From Ceriagrion tenellum (Eukaryota; Arthropoda; Insecta; Odonata; Coenagrionidae): a stretch of 64,000 nucleotides of DNA. Position numbers and translations under genes: made by a program. The first letter of the stretch is position 1. The number at the start of each line of letters is the position of its first letter. Of the stretch, positions 24,071 through 37,084 are shown piece by piece. The notes under the pieces are model-generated. The model saw nothing but the letters and a program-made list of their open reading frames with translations, had not been told where the DNA came from and did no database searches. The stretch covers positions 132,713,233 to 132,777,232 of the forward strand of contig OY720636.1 of the NCBI GenBank assembly GCA_963169105.1, written 5' to 3'.

Positions 24071-27000
24071 TATCCAACTGAAGGTTCTCCATTAATATGA
24101 TGGAAGACGCCTTATTAAACTTTCCTGTTTCATTCGCTCGCTGTCTGATAAATAATTTCGAGGTACTCTTCTTTGCGACGAGCATTAAAAATTGAGAATG
24201 TGGATGCCAAAACCAACTCCTCCCACTTCAGACGTAGCAACCCAATGTATAGCAGAAGCGTCTTCGTTAGTGACCGAAATATCCATCCCACACCATCACT
24301 TCGATGCCTAATATTGTCCTCGAAAATTAACCTATGCTGAGTTCTACTTTATGAGATATCTTATGAATGTGTTTCCGGTGTTCATATTGTTGCACCTACG
24401 GTAAGAATGAATAAATATTTCTCATAAATGACCACGAAAGTTGCTCTGGGTGTGATTGAATTTATGGATTTAGTACTGATGATTATTGGCTCTAAAATAT
24501 CTTGGGAGGAGCTGGGTAAGTTTGATCTGACATTTATCCGCCCAAAAATTCCTCCCTAAGTATTCCATTTGCTGACCAGCATTTTCATGAGAATATTTCT
24601 AACAGAGGCTGCAATTATATCTTACTTCCAAGTTCTGGAATCAATGACATTAACAGCGCATAAGTGCTGCAGGTATATAATGCAACAATAGATTAAGTTT
24701 GCTTCGAGAATAAAAAATCTTATAAAACTATCAATGGCAAGTGACGTAATACCTTGAGAATATAACACTAATTATAATAATGTCAATTGACAGTACTCGA
24801 TTATGTTCATTCTACAATGAATTTGAAACTTACCGTCATGAAATATCCTTACAGTTAAATATCTTTGGCTGTAGCATTGTTTTTTTTTGAAACCCTACCA
24901 GTAAGCTATGATGTGATTGCTTGTTTGGAGTAAATAATAGCGGGAATTTTATATTATGAGTCATTTGAGTCATCTAGCTGTAAAAACCCGCAGCAGATAT
25001 ATAAGTGGTTTTACGATCTCCATCTAGAATACGTATTAGTTAATTTGAATCATTCTTTTAAATTTAAAACATCATGAGTGAATTGATGACCCAAATATAA
25101 TTGCTTGCATTATAACGACAGGAGAAACCAGCAACTTCTGAGGAAAAAAATCATTGATAAATTACCTAAAAAAGGTTTATGTAATTGCTCTAATGAGAGA
25201 AACAAGTTTGAAAAAAGAAGAATAAATTTTATTACCAAAATTGCCTTCATAAAAAGTTTTAACCAATACAGAGTAGGATTTGTTGTTTTGTTGAAAGTCA
25301 GAGAAACTCCTCCCGATTTCTACACTTTCAGGATCCTATCTCCTTCTGTTATTTCTTTTTCGCCTCAGCATACGGTCTACCATTCTTAATCCCGTCTAAA
25401 AAATGTATTCTCAAGTATCAGTTATATAAGAAAAACATTTTGCCCTCAGAAGGATAAATTCCTTCGAAAAAATTCACTTTTTTATAATTTCAGTTTTCTA
25501 CTCGTTACCTGGACAATTTAGAGCCTCAGTCACGCTTGTCGCCACCAATACCCGCAAAATTTGTTCAGATATGAGCTGTGTGTAAACTGTTGACAGACGA
25601 AATCCAATGGAAATCCAAAAAAGTCCACTCGACAAGCAAGGGTGAAATGAGGTTTCGGTGAACGACAGCGGCAGAAGTCATTCGAGTGGGTGAGACGGCA
25701 GTGAACCTATCGCCTCGCGACTGAGATGTTGATGACACCTTCTCCACTTCCTTGACACGCGAAAACTAGGAAAAATTTGAGCTGGCTTTGATGCCGAAGA
25801 TGAGTATATAAAGCAGTGGTGAGTGATGTGAGGTGACGCGACCGCTCCTGAATTTATCGCGCAATTGAACGCATACGTAGATGCAGAATATTGGTCGTGA
25901 CGTTTGTTCAGAAAAAAATCCATTATTCTTTGATTAAACGAAACATGCATATTTTATCGGATGATATTAATATTTCATGTTGTCGTTTGCAATTTAATAT
26001 CTTCTATTTGAGAAATAAAAAAAGAGAAAACGTAGATTTGAAAAATTTATCACCAGCGGAAAATAGTTGGTATTGAGGCATTCATATCAATTGATTTTAT
26101 TTATAAAATAAAGAACGGCTATAATACATTTCCTAGTCCGCAGTGGACAGTTATCTCTTTCATTTGCAAGTGGTGTGTCAGTAGCAATTGAATTTGAATT
26201 ATAGAAGCAGCCCACGTAATCTAGCAATAAAATAAAAAAATGATTCAAATATATTCCAAGTTTATGACTTCAAAACATTTTGCAAATCGTAACTAAAAAT
26301 GCAAAATTGAGCTTTTTTACTGATCCATTAGTTTTAATTGTCAGTGCTTAACAAATCATTATTTTAGGACTTTTTTCCTGAATTGACAACTTGCTCAATT
26401 TTTAAATGTTTATTTTTCGGTTTGTTCATCTTATTAATGTATATTTTTTTAATGCCGCGTGTATTTATATATTTAGATAGAACTGAACAAATTGCGGCCA
26501 CAAACGTTGCAACTTTTTTGCGTTGAAACTTGTCTTGGTCGGAGATGATTTGCTGACTTTGTCTCTTTGTAATGGAGAAAGATAGTAGAAGATGAGTATG
26601 AGTCATGTCATGGTAAGAAATTATGAGTCAATGAAGGAATTGACTAAAAATATAGGTGAATAGCAAGATTCGGTGAACCGCTTTGTCGGAAGGGATATTT
26701 TAGGACTTTACCAACTTAGATGTAACAGCTTTAACATTATTTCCCAATATTTTGCTGAAAAATCCGAATTATTAAATCAATAACGCACATTTAAGCACAT
26801 AATTTAATCTGTTTTGAAAGGAGAATTTGTCAACCTCTACTACCGCTGAGAAGTGCATCAAAAGGCTTTTTATATATCGTATGTTGATGTACGAGTGGGC
26901 GTGTTAGTGTTATGTCATACGCTTCCAGTCTTTTTGATTCATCCTCCGGAAGAGCAGGTGAGGAGTATTTAATGGATGTTGGAAAAAAGGATTTGCAAAA

Positions 27001-28479
27001 GTCCGCGTGGACAGTTCTAAAGGGAGCGTAAATCGAGAGATAAGGACCCATGAATAAAAAAGATTGGAACCGGGAGAGAAAGTGGAGCTAATGCGTGTTC
27101 AGTCAATTCCTATGGTTTCGGCGCGCCCTCCAGTTATTAAAGTACTTTTCGGATGAGTGAGCATAGTATTTTATTATCTTACCGTCGTCGAAGCGAATCA
27201 CCCCACAGGTGTTCGGTCGCTTTTCTTTGTCTGGATCTGCGGCATTATCGTGCAGGTGCTTATATTTTTTTCAGCTTCATTCTCCTGAAATACCTTTTCG
27301 TGAAAGATTATATATCGGTTCCCTCAGGCGTCTCAAAAGAGTTTCAATGAACCATAGTCAATTTTCATCTTAAACCCCTCTACTTCTTTATCTCAATTAC
27401 CAATATCCTAGTAGAATAGAGTGCTCTAGTGTGGTTTTGCCGCAAAATTTAACTTTGAATACCCATCTCTTTCCAATAATTCACTCTGAACTTTTAATTG
27501 ACGTTTTTTTCCTATCAATTTTGAATTGCCGACGAATATTCAATGTACACAATATTCTCTAATCAAATTTTGAAATGCAGTATACTAAACGCAAAAAAAC
27601 TATAGTGGGGAAAAGTTTTCATTTGTGGTTTTGGTAGTAAATTTTCATAAACTTTTTCTGCAAATAATTTATTGATATTTGTAAAAAAAATTCATGCAAA
27701 GTGACTTCTTCCAAGCGGCATGTTAGTGATGAAGGCATAGTTATTGCTATACCAATGTTCGCCTTAAATGTGTCAGGGCTGAACGAAAGATTTACACTTC
27801 AGCTCGTCAGATTTTCATGGCATATGTTCTTGTTGTGTTTTTCCTATTACCTCGACATAAATTTATTCCAATTAAATATTTCTTTTCTATGTCTTTTTAT
27901 TATCAAAATTAGCACGCAAAATCTCTTTAAGTGAAGAGTATCTGTACTGAACTGATTTTTATATGGCAAACAGTGCGAGAGATTCGTAATTTGTTTTTCA
28001 TTAAATGGAATTATGCTTTTGTGCCTGTCTTCAGCAAACAAATTTGATTATATGTCTATCATTATAATTTCAACATATCCCATTTAGTTATGATCGTATT
28101 TTAGAAGAAACATTGTTAGTGGGGAAATTTTAAAACCTATATGAATTTGATTGTGTTAGAATTTGAAAAAGGATTTGGACAATGTCATCCCGTAAATTAT
28201 TTCACGACGTCATTAATGCGGAAATAGATGATCTCTCATGCACTTTGTAAGGCGAGAAATGTGTAAGTCGATAATACGAGTATTTATTTTACTATTTATC
28301 CTGAGCTGCTGTCTGAAAAAAATTCGATCAGTAATGTGCAGCGAAATTAGAGGAATTAACTCTAACGAGCACACCCCTAAGTGTGACGGTTTCCACAGCC
28401 TGACATTGCGGGCAATTATCAGGTCCGAAGGTAACCTTAATATACTTTAATCCCGTGAAGCTTTTTAAGTGATGTTACG
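24071..28479. other. AT-rich non-coding DNA, nothing recognised
   Basis: Only short frames occur, the longest about 94 codons (25105-25389), without motifs. No transposon ends or RNA genes were identified. Confidence 0.45.
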
Positions 28480-28770
28480 TAACGCCCTTAGGACATAAGC
28501 CGAGGCCAGCAGTTTAAGGCGCCCTCAGAAAGCGCGGCAGGTATAAAGCCCCTCTTGCAACCGACCACGTCCCTCGGGGGTAGCAAGAGGAGGAGGGAAG
28601 CATGATGGGCGAGTTGAATGAGGGGTGGAATGAGGCTGCTGTAATGACAGCAGCCTCCCCATCCCCCATCTCCCGGCCTTCAGTGAGAGAGCTGCAGCGT
28701 CAAAAGGAGTCTTGAATAGAGAATGGGATGGAGGAAGAGAGTAGGCGGCGGGAATGAGAGGGAAGGGGCT
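28480..28770. other. GC-richer patch with a perfect 11-bp hairpin
   Basis: The patch is G/C-rich relative to flanks. GAGGCTGCTGT (28632-28642) and its perfect complement (28647-28657) enclose the loop AATG. No gene follows the hairpin, so a role in RNA processing or termination cannot be inferred. Confidence 0.6.
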
Positions 28771-30552
28771 TGTCTCTATATTGTCAGCGTTCTAAGTGGA
28801 AGACGGGGAGAGGCGCAACTGTGCTTTATTGACTTGATCAGTTGCGGAAGAAAAGTGCCAAAAATAGACGACCAGTGGAATAATCCACAGTTATTTGGTT
28901 TCTTATAGTAATAGTTGATCACACCCTTTCCATGTATATAGAGGAATTTTAAAGTTCTATCACCTTCACTCACCAAGGTGCGTAAGCAAATAACTCTTCG
29001 TCTCTAATGTTTTATGTTTCGTTTATTTTTCCGATTTTATGTGCAAATTTTGAATTTACGTTTCGACGGTTAAATACTCACATCTGAACATTTTTTACCG
29101 TCTAAAACGGCTCTGCACCTGGCTCTGTCAAATTATGATCAATTCAAAAAGCTTTACTTCGTGATTACCTTTAAATTATTTATAAATTTTCCCTGTAGTG
29201 AATGTTTATCGAAAATCGTTAACACTGCCTAGAAAATTGGTATAATCTTATTTTCGCAATAAGGTGTGCAGTATAGTTATACTTCACTATTTAAAGAAAA
29301 CCTTCAAGTACGGAAATGAATCGTTCAAATATTGTGACACCGGTAAGGACCGGATTTATCAGGTTCAAATTCCGGAATAGACGGAGATTGACTTTGGATC
29401 TCGATAGCTGCGTGCTTGCAAATCATGGTACAATTTTGTTGTTTTTACTTTTAGCAACTTTTTTGCTGTCAACGGTGATATAAATCTCTTATTGCTCCTT
29501 CTACTCAGCTCATCCATCTATCAGCGAGAAACTTAGCTGAGTTGTAATCTCCTGAATGAAGATTCAACGCGTTGAAGTGGTTTCCTGTCGTGAATGACGC
29601 ATAGAATTTCCAATACGCACTCTGCCGGAGAGGTTAGACTCATCGCGCTTCGAGAAATCGATAAGCCTCCGTCAAATGGTAACAAGTTAAAAAATTGAGG
29701 ACGAAGGCCCTTTTCTTCATGCGAGCTGAATGAATTAGACCCGAATCTATGGCAGCAGCGGTATCGCGTCCGATGCACGGAAAATAAGCTCTAATAGGTG
29801 AACGACTAACTTCCGAATCAAGGACATGCGTTATTGGTTTTTCCTGATTTTGGATGGATCAGTATTGACGGAAATTTATGCCCCGATTGTTACATTCTTT
29901 TGAGTCCCTAATAGTCTCATGAATTAATAAATGCTTCAATTTCGACATAGGTCAGTCTGCCATAAAACACATGCACGGTGAAAACTTATAAGACTTCATT
30001 GCCATAATCTTGTCTATCTTGGTATAGTGTGTGCACCTAAAATTTTATGTTTTAATATCGGTCAAATAGCCTGTATCATCATTTCTCCAAAATTTGAATT
30101 CACGTGAAGAGGAACTGTCGATGTGTCTGAAAAAGGCACAAATCACTTGGTGCACAGTCACGCTCACACATGCCAAGACGTACATTAAAGGGATATAAAC
30201 CCTCGACGTAATTATTCTTGAACTATCGAATCCCTGGCTACAAAAAACTGTAAATCAAGGTGAAAGTGAGTTACCCATATTGAATATTAAATTGGAAATC
30301 AAGTTGGTGGCTGAATTTTATCTGTATATTTATCTCCATGCTCTACGTCTGTTAAACGAATTTTCGCAAATGTCCAATGGGCACGAACGTGGACGTATTT
30401 AGACGTAATGAAAGTTGGATAAGTATTACAAAATTATTTGATATTGTTTCAAAAATTATTGTACTTAATTTCGGATATTGTTTCCATATGCTATCTTTAC
30501 TTCAGAGAACCTAAGAAGACGCTTATCCTAGCGATGTAGACGCATATCCACA
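28771..30552. other. Non-coding DNA, nothing confident
   Basis: A B-box-like GGTTCAAATTCC occurs at 29362-29373, but no A box, cloverleaf or similarity to the SINE fragments elsewhere in the window accompanies it. No other feature was recognised. Confidence 0.4.
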
Positions 30553-30817
30553 TTGACTTAGGAGGGTTCGTCTTGAAATAATAAATTTTATCACCTCTTG
30601 CTAACTTTTCGTTGCTCAATTTGTACGTCATCACGGCTTGAGAATAACCGTGTATTGACTTGAGTTCATGGACAGAACTAGCTGAATAAACTTATGATCA
30701 TATCTTCATGAACTTCCATCAATGGTTTAATCTCAAACTTTAATGATGCTGAAATAAAGCTGCAAAACGTTAACAAGGGGTAAATTTATTATTTTAAGGT
30801 CAACCCTCCTAAGTAAT
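30553..30817. mobile_element. MITE-like foldback element, about 265 bp
   Basis: The left end ACTTAGGAGGGTT (from 30556) is matched by its exact reverse complement at 30802-30814. The similarity continues inward through AAATAATAAATTT and a GCTAAC/GTTAAC segment for roughly 130 bp per arm with increasing divergence, so almost the whole element folds back on itself. It has no coding capacity. Such structure is typical of miniature inverted-repeat transposable elements mobilised in trans. The superfamily is not assigned because no clear target-site duplication was found. Confidence 0.7.
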
Positions 30818-32925
30818 TGCGTATACATAACAGTGGTCACAATCTGCTTGCATTAAAGGTTTTCATATTCTATTTGAAGTTAGGATTTCCCATATCTATA
30901 GAATCTTAATCCTAAATGAACAATTTCCTGTGGTCATATGAATTTTTAGCACTTTCTTAGCTTGTCATTAATAGCTATTTGACTTTAAACTTGTTTTGAG
31001 TGGTCTAGTTTTGAACTTAACATGATACGGCTTATGATTCGATGTATTTTGATAAATATTTTAACTTTATAGTTATAGAAACTCGTATAGATAACATTGA
31101 ATCTAAGTGAATTACCTCGTTGGTGCAGTAACGCTTGGTGGCTCCTTGGTGGTTTAAAATGCGAGAAGTAAAATCTCAGAAACGCTATCAGATACAGAGA
31201 AACGTAATTTTGGTACATGGAAAAATATAGGATGTGCTTATTACATTTTGAAGTGCTAAATGCCTTAGGGTACGGATTCCCGATAACTTAAAGTGACGGG
31301 ATTTTAATGCGTGAGTTTTAATTCCACTTCGAGCATTTTTAGGTGAGAAACGTCTTTTTTTCTTAATGTTGAAGAGTAAGTGCCATCCCATTATCCATTC
31401 AGTAAAGACAGTCTGGAATTTAAAAAATGATCAGATATTAGGTATGAGTTAATAATCCCTCAAATAGCCTGTAAATAAAATTGTGCAAGTATTATAGAGC
31501 CCAATATGGCCATCAATAATTGTCTACCTGGTAGTTTTAACCTTAGTTTTTGCCGTAACAAATGGCGCATGAACTGCTAAGCGTCTACTATTCGACGAAA
31601 CAGTAATAGATACCACATTTTTATACAACGGATGTGCTAAAATAGCTGTTGCCATGGCAGCCTCTACGGCAGCCATTTCTGATCAATTTTTAAAGATTAA
31701 TTCCTGAGCACCGGAGGAACGTGAAAGTTTTCGGTGACGGTGAGTTCATTTTAACGATGTAATCTCTGGGACTGAGAAATTAGCCTTCTGAGAGGCAAAC
31801 GAGCCTTAAAATAGATGGATCACCTGATTTGTCAGTTAACTATGAATCAACTGAGAGGACATGTAGATATTTAGTTTGGGATATTCGTAGCGATATAATT
31901 TTTTTAGAGACGATCTGCTGTTGAGACCGATAGCGTTATGGGAACTGAGTGCTGTACTTATAGGCTGGGGCTCATATAGATGTGTTGGAGTTAGATGGCC
32001 CAGGTCTCAAGTTTGTCCCATTAGAGAGGTGCTAATAGAGTGCGACGAGGAAAAGTCACATCAGACTAACGGAGTGCTACACTTGAAGTGCTCTCCTCGA
32101 GAAACAAGGAAAAGGTCAGAATACTAATGAGAGCTCTTCTCATCCGCTTTTCAAAGGCTCAGGTGTGGGATTCCTATGTTGAGTGTGGGAATATTCGTAG
32201 CCTTGAAACTCTTCAAATCAAAGGATTCGAATTTTAACCTCTTTTGCTAAATATTTCGAGCATTTACATAACAGTGCATTTGCAAGATGACTCTTTGCTT
32301 CATTGTGATTCAGATTTGCTAAGCATTTTCTATTGATGATTACTGAAGTGGTTACCATTTACCTTTGATAAAGCTCAGGTAGCCTATCACAAGATCTAAT
32401 GAACTTCACGAAAACTGAACTCTCGCAAAATTTGTTAATGTCATCGTAACACGAGCGTCACCGGGTATAAAATAGGCCTTTGTTAATATACATTTTTGTG
32501 ACATGATATTTATGGATATTAGAATAGGAAATATGGTGTGGTTATTCAATGGCTGATAAAGAGAAGACCCAATTACTGGCAATCACTTAAAATTACCGAT
32601 TTACTAATTCACTTCCGTCTGAATTTAAGTTACTCACATGAGAAACAATTATACACTTTGCTTTGAAGTGAATGGAGCATTCATTTTACGATTTTAAGTT
32701 AGCCATTCATCTGACCATTTCTAATTTTATATTAATTCATATCCTTCATTCCAATCGATATGACCTTCTTTTCACACACCTCCAATATGCTCAAGTCTTC
32801 TTAATTTAACCGCAGCTTTCAGCATCTATTTTACCTCCAGTAGGTCTCGTACTTCATCCTTTCTCTCCCGCCTTCTCGTGATCACTTGACCAAATTCCTT
32901 CCCTCTTCTTTATGACAACCAATTT
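30818..32925. other. AT-rich non-coding DNA, nothing recognised
   Basis: Short open frames only. A phrase GGGATATTCGTAGC (about 31879) recurs as GGGAATATTCGTAGC (about 32188), which may be a minor local repeat. No gene or RNA was identified. Confidence 0.4.
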
Positions 32926-32929
32926 TGTA

Positions 32930-33165
32930 GAAATTTCAAAATTTTATGGTACTTTTTCTTAGATTTTTACTCTCACTCGACCGGTTTCTTCATAAACCGG
33001 TCGATTAAAAATAAAAATCTATGAGAAAGAACCAAGCAATTTTGATATCCATTCAAATTGACACCTAATGATGTCGTCTATGCGACGAAACCAATCGACT
33101 AAGAATAATAATCTGTGAAAAAAATCAAGCAACTTCGAAATTTATTCAGAAAGGTTTTTCACAAA
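32930..33165. repeat. Foldback with a third, directly repeated arm
   Basis: A hairpin with perfect 11-bp inner arms (TCGACCGGTTT, 32977-32987, and AAACCGGTCGA, 32994-33004; 6-nt loop) is the centre of a larger imperfect palindrome. Similarity extends about 50-60 bp outward on each side, including AGATTTTTA versus TAAAAATCT and ACCAAGCAATTTTG versus CAAAATTTTATGGT. The right arm is then repeated in direct orientation about 96 bp downstream (ACCAATCGACTAAGAAT and onward, from about 33088). The arrangement arm, inverted arm, inverted arm suggests a decayed foldback transposon or a local rearrangement. Confidence 0.65.
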
Positions 33166-33498
33166 GTGAAGCCTGTCACCATCGAATTTATTACCAAGTC
33201 CATGCTGGTGACCATGATTTTCTCTTACTATTTCCTTGTACGATGCGGTTTGGATTGTTTTTCAAATTCGGCTTTGGGGAACTCTATAGTTTTAGGCCCT
33301 TTAAAACTTCTCTCAATCATATTGTAAATTACCAAATGGCCCCGTTTTTTTGATCATTTTTTTCCTCAATTATACGTTTAATAAGATGATATCGTTATTA
33401 AATTAAGTAACGCTTACTAAATTATATAGATAGTCTGAAGTAATATATAGAGCCTGAACTATCAGTTATCATGAAAGAAATGACTACGACATCTTGTA

Positions 33499-33755
33499 CA
33501 GTCACTTCATAAAGTATCACGACACTTTATGCTAGCGGTTTGTATAGGTCGGCTTTCGAAGCTGGAAGTACGTTGGCTATCCTGAGCCGTCTCTGTTGAC
33601 TATGAGCATTTCCAGGTACAGTATGATATTTATTGAAAGTCAAGAGGGACATAGCCACCAGAGATAGTTCAGGATAGCCAACTTATTTCGAGCTAAGACA
33701 TCCGACCTATACGAACCGCTAGCGTAGTGTTTCGCGATACTTTATGAAGTGACTG
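33499..33755. mobile_element. Tc1/mariner-type MITE, 257 bp, almost entirely palindromic
   Basis: The left terminus CAGTCACTTCATAAAGTATC is preceded by TA (33497-33498). The right terminus is its reverse complement, ending CTG at 33755 and followed by TG where TA would be expected. The arms continue inward through GCTAGCGGTT, GTATAGGTCGG and GTTGGCTATCCTGA with about 85 percent identity for about 110 bp each, leaving a loop of a few dozen bases. Terminal CAGT next to TA is characteristic of the IS630-Tc1-mariner superfamily, in which TA is the duplicated target. There is no transposase frame, so it is a non-autonomous copy. The superfamily assignment rests on the ends only. Confidence 0.75.
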
Positions 33756-34189
33756 TGCATCATGAGAACAGGACATTTTCTACCAGACTCGAATGGATTA
33801 GTAATGATAATTTTCCTACTATTCATTGGAAGGTAATAATCCCTATGATAATAACATTTTGGAAAAAATACATTTGGATGAAAATGTAACCATAAAAACT
33901 AGTAATAGCGCATGATAGAACATTTTAGTCTTATTAATCTCCGTGCAAAAGCAAATGAACATTTACTAGTAATATGAATGACCGAGCGCGTTTTTCATCT
34001 TTTGAGACATTAAACCTTGAAATTATAAAAAAAATATCTCACCATTGGATAGAATCGGAAGTTATGAAAAAGCAACTTTTCCCGGTGGAAAATTCAATCC
34101 TGTAGGACGGACTTCCCTTTATCCATCCTACGTGACACAAGACCGTGCTTACCACGTTATTAATTTTGCAGCAATTCGGCTTTGCGCTT

Positions 34190-35660
34190 ATTAACCCAAA
34201 TTCACAACCGGGATGGGGAATCCCGAGTTTTCCTTCCTAGTTACAGGCTGCGCGCGATCCCGTTGGCTTTGTAAGCCGTCCTCCCGCGCTCCAGGCCTGG
34301 GGTTTCACACACGCCTCACCATCCTTGATGATGTGACCCCCATCCTCCCTTTCCTGTTAGTGTTACGTACGTATACACTGAGGAAAGGTCTTTAGCGCGT
34401 GTACACCTTGCATGGGTGACTGTGTGTGTGTGAGTGAGTGTTGCTCGTATTAAGCACCTCTGTGTGTCCGCGAGTCTTCCCAAGCGGAGTGTGCTGCGGA
34501 TTCAGCGTGCGCGCGGAATTCGCGGATTCCAACACTCCACCGAAACGCGCCTCCCTTGTCACCCGCTGTCATCCCTTTCCGGACGCCTGGGCGAGAGGGA
34601 ATAAATGAAATGAGTCCAAAAAAAATACACGGGGCCCACGTACTTACCTACCCGTGCGAGCGCTCGCGCGTGGGACTAGGGGAAGTCTAGCTTTTGGAAG
34701 GATGGGCGAAAATTAAGCCGAGGGAGGGAGATGGAGGAATGGGGGTCGGGTTGGGGAAAGGGAGGGGGGACATTTCTCGCGCTCGGCGCGTCACGTGACA
34801 TCTGCACTCCGCCCTCTTTGGTTTACATGGCTCACGCGTGATGTGAGTCAGTGTGCGTGTGTGTTCCGACCTCGCAATCTCTCTCTCTCTCCCTCTGTCC
34901 TCTCCCACCCCTCGCGTGTACTACTAGCTAGCTACTCCAGATGAACTCGCGCGCCCGGGCATGAGTCTCCACATAACACACGAGGGGTCCACCTCATTCA
35001 ACGCCGTCTTTCTCTCTCCCTATCAAACAGGCACACACACAACCCGCCCGCTCCACCGATCTCGCGCACGCCCCTGGAGCAAACCCCTTGCTTACCCCCT
35101 CCCGCCCCCAGCCACCCTTCTTTCTCCCCGTCCATTCCGAAACCCCCCACCCCTGAAGCATGCAGTGCGGCGTTTCGTATACTCGTGAGTGTGTGTATGT
35201 CGGAGTGGAGTCGATGTGTGTGGCCCCGGCGTCCCTGCTTCGGACGTGCAGAGAGCGGAGAAAGACGGGGAGAATGTAATAGAGAGAGGAGGAGAGAGAT
35301 TGCTTGCGATGGGGCTAATGCAACTTCAGCGGAGCGCGTTTTTTTATTCATTTTCTCCTGCCGCCGCAGCGGTTATTCGAACGCACTTTGGAGCCAAACT
35401 CAAGGATTCCCTTTGGACAAGGAATTTTTGTACTCGCCGTCTGGCTGAGGGAGTGGTGAAGGGACAGGAAAGGAGGAAAAGATGCACATGAGTCTTCGTC
35501 CCCCCCCCTTGCTGCCACCCTTTTTCAGTACGAGATCGTTTATTCGATTGCGTCCGTCGTTTCTGATTTTTTATTCTCATGCTGTTTCCTAGTCTCCGGG
35601 ATCGGTTCCAAGTCCGCAGAGGGAGAGAAAAGCTGTCCTTTTGTTGGCACGGGGTGACCT
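34190..35660. promoter_or_regulatory. CpG island, candidate promoter or first-exon region
   Basis: CpG dinucleotides are dense across about 1.4 kb, in contrast to the AT-rich flanks. Examples are GCGAGCGCTCGC (perfect palindrome, 34656-34667) and repeated CGCGCG and GCGTG phrases. A (TC)n tract lies at about 34878-34892 and GT/GAGTGAGTG runs lie near 34420-34440. Several frames are open on both strands because of composition, and none has a recognised domain. Islands like this in otherwise CpG-poor arthropod DNA often mark promoters of developmental or housekeeping genes. I could not identify a TATA box, a convincing initiator with downstream element, or a following exon, so neither strand nor gene is assigned. 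Confidence 0.4.
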
Positions 35661-36269
35661 GTTCGGTGGCTCACAAATGTCTGCCTTTCAAATGTTTACA
35701 TATTAAAAAAAATACTCCATACTTGGACGCTGACTTCCTGAACTTTGTCCCGTCGATTATTAAGTGGAGCGTTCGTAATAGAACTGGGTAAAATCACTCA
35801 CGAAAGTTCGGGCATATATCAATCGACGTCCACCGAATGTATTTGTAAATAGCTGAAAAAGTCAAAGAAACCAATCTCTGACCGCGATGCCGGTATTAAT
35901 CAATGTAAAACTTTGCTTGCCCCTCGTGAATTGTGGTGATTTCTGTCAACAAAGCACGTAAATTTTCCAGTTAAACGACAGCTATGGTACGATTGTTTAT
36001 TTTCATAATTTGATTCATATTGTTCAATTCATTAGTGATGGAGATTTGCAAACAGGATTCTCAAATGATCAATTAGATTTTCCCAGGTGTTCCTTTAATT
36101 AATAGAAAAACTATGTATCCAGTTTTGTCATCTGTTAGGATTGGTCTACCACGTAGGTTCAATATTTGCCGAAGTGTCACAATATCTCGAGAATAGTTTC
36201 AATTCCTAATGCTTTTTCCTCGAAAATTTTGATTTCAATGACAAATAAACAAATAAAAATATCAATTAT

Positions 36270-36420
36270 AAAAAATCTCTCGAATGCTATATTTTTACTT
36301 TTTATTACTGTTAGAAATATGTTTAAGATTTTTGTGATTATACCCTTGGAGGTATATCTCGTTTTTGTCTATTATCATTCTTTTTCTTTGCCATTGTAAA
36401 GTATAAATTTTATTTATCCC
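36270..36420. repeat. Dispersed repeat, copy 1 of 2 in this window
   Basis: The segment from AAAAATCTCTCGAATGCTAT through TTGGAGGTATATCTCG and TCTATTATCATTCTTTTTC is about 75 percent identical to 43264-43430 in the same orientation. It has no recognisable coding content. It could be the 3' end of an undetermined retroelement. Confidence 0.7.
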
Positions 36421-37084
36421 TGTTTTTTTCATGTTTTTTATTATGCATTGTTTAGCCTATAGCTGAAATCACGGTGCATTCTGCCGGTGTATTTTTCTAA
36501 TGTTAACTCTCTCTCTCTCAGTATGAGATTACATAGTAATAAGGCCTGTCAACAGGTTAACTGGAATGACTTACGATCTCATGTATATCATTAAATGATG
36601 GAAAAGAATTATTCACGATTCCCTCGTCTTACTTAAGTGTACCACCTTAAAAATTAGCAATTAAGTAGATGGGGCAGCCGAACCCGCTATTTGACAAGAT
36701 AAAATGTTGTCCACCAAATATTTTTTAATTTTCGAATAATCATTCCAACTCCCACTGCGATTACACTTTGAATATCACAGCATTAGGATATTAGTTAGAA
36801 TTCATCCTTTGTATATCTTTGTCTTTATGGCAACTTAAGTCTTAACAACACACTGTGCATTTCTTTTAGGTGGATGTACATAAGTTTTTACGTCGCTAGA
36901 GGTGGTACTACCAAATAAATAAGCACCAATCACGCCATCATCTTTCGAAAAAGACAAATTCTCAGAAATTAAATGCATATTATGGCCATTGGCCCTTTCA
37001 ATAATTTATTTCATAATGCCCTATCCTTACAAACCACTTCCGCTTCCCTTACACCCATACATTGCTTTATATCGTAATATTGCT

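Noticed and set aside
29362..29373. B-box-like GGTTCAAATTCC as a tRNA or SINE
   Set aside because: No A box at suitable distance, T-stem pairing is poor, and there is no similarity to the SINE fragments in the window.
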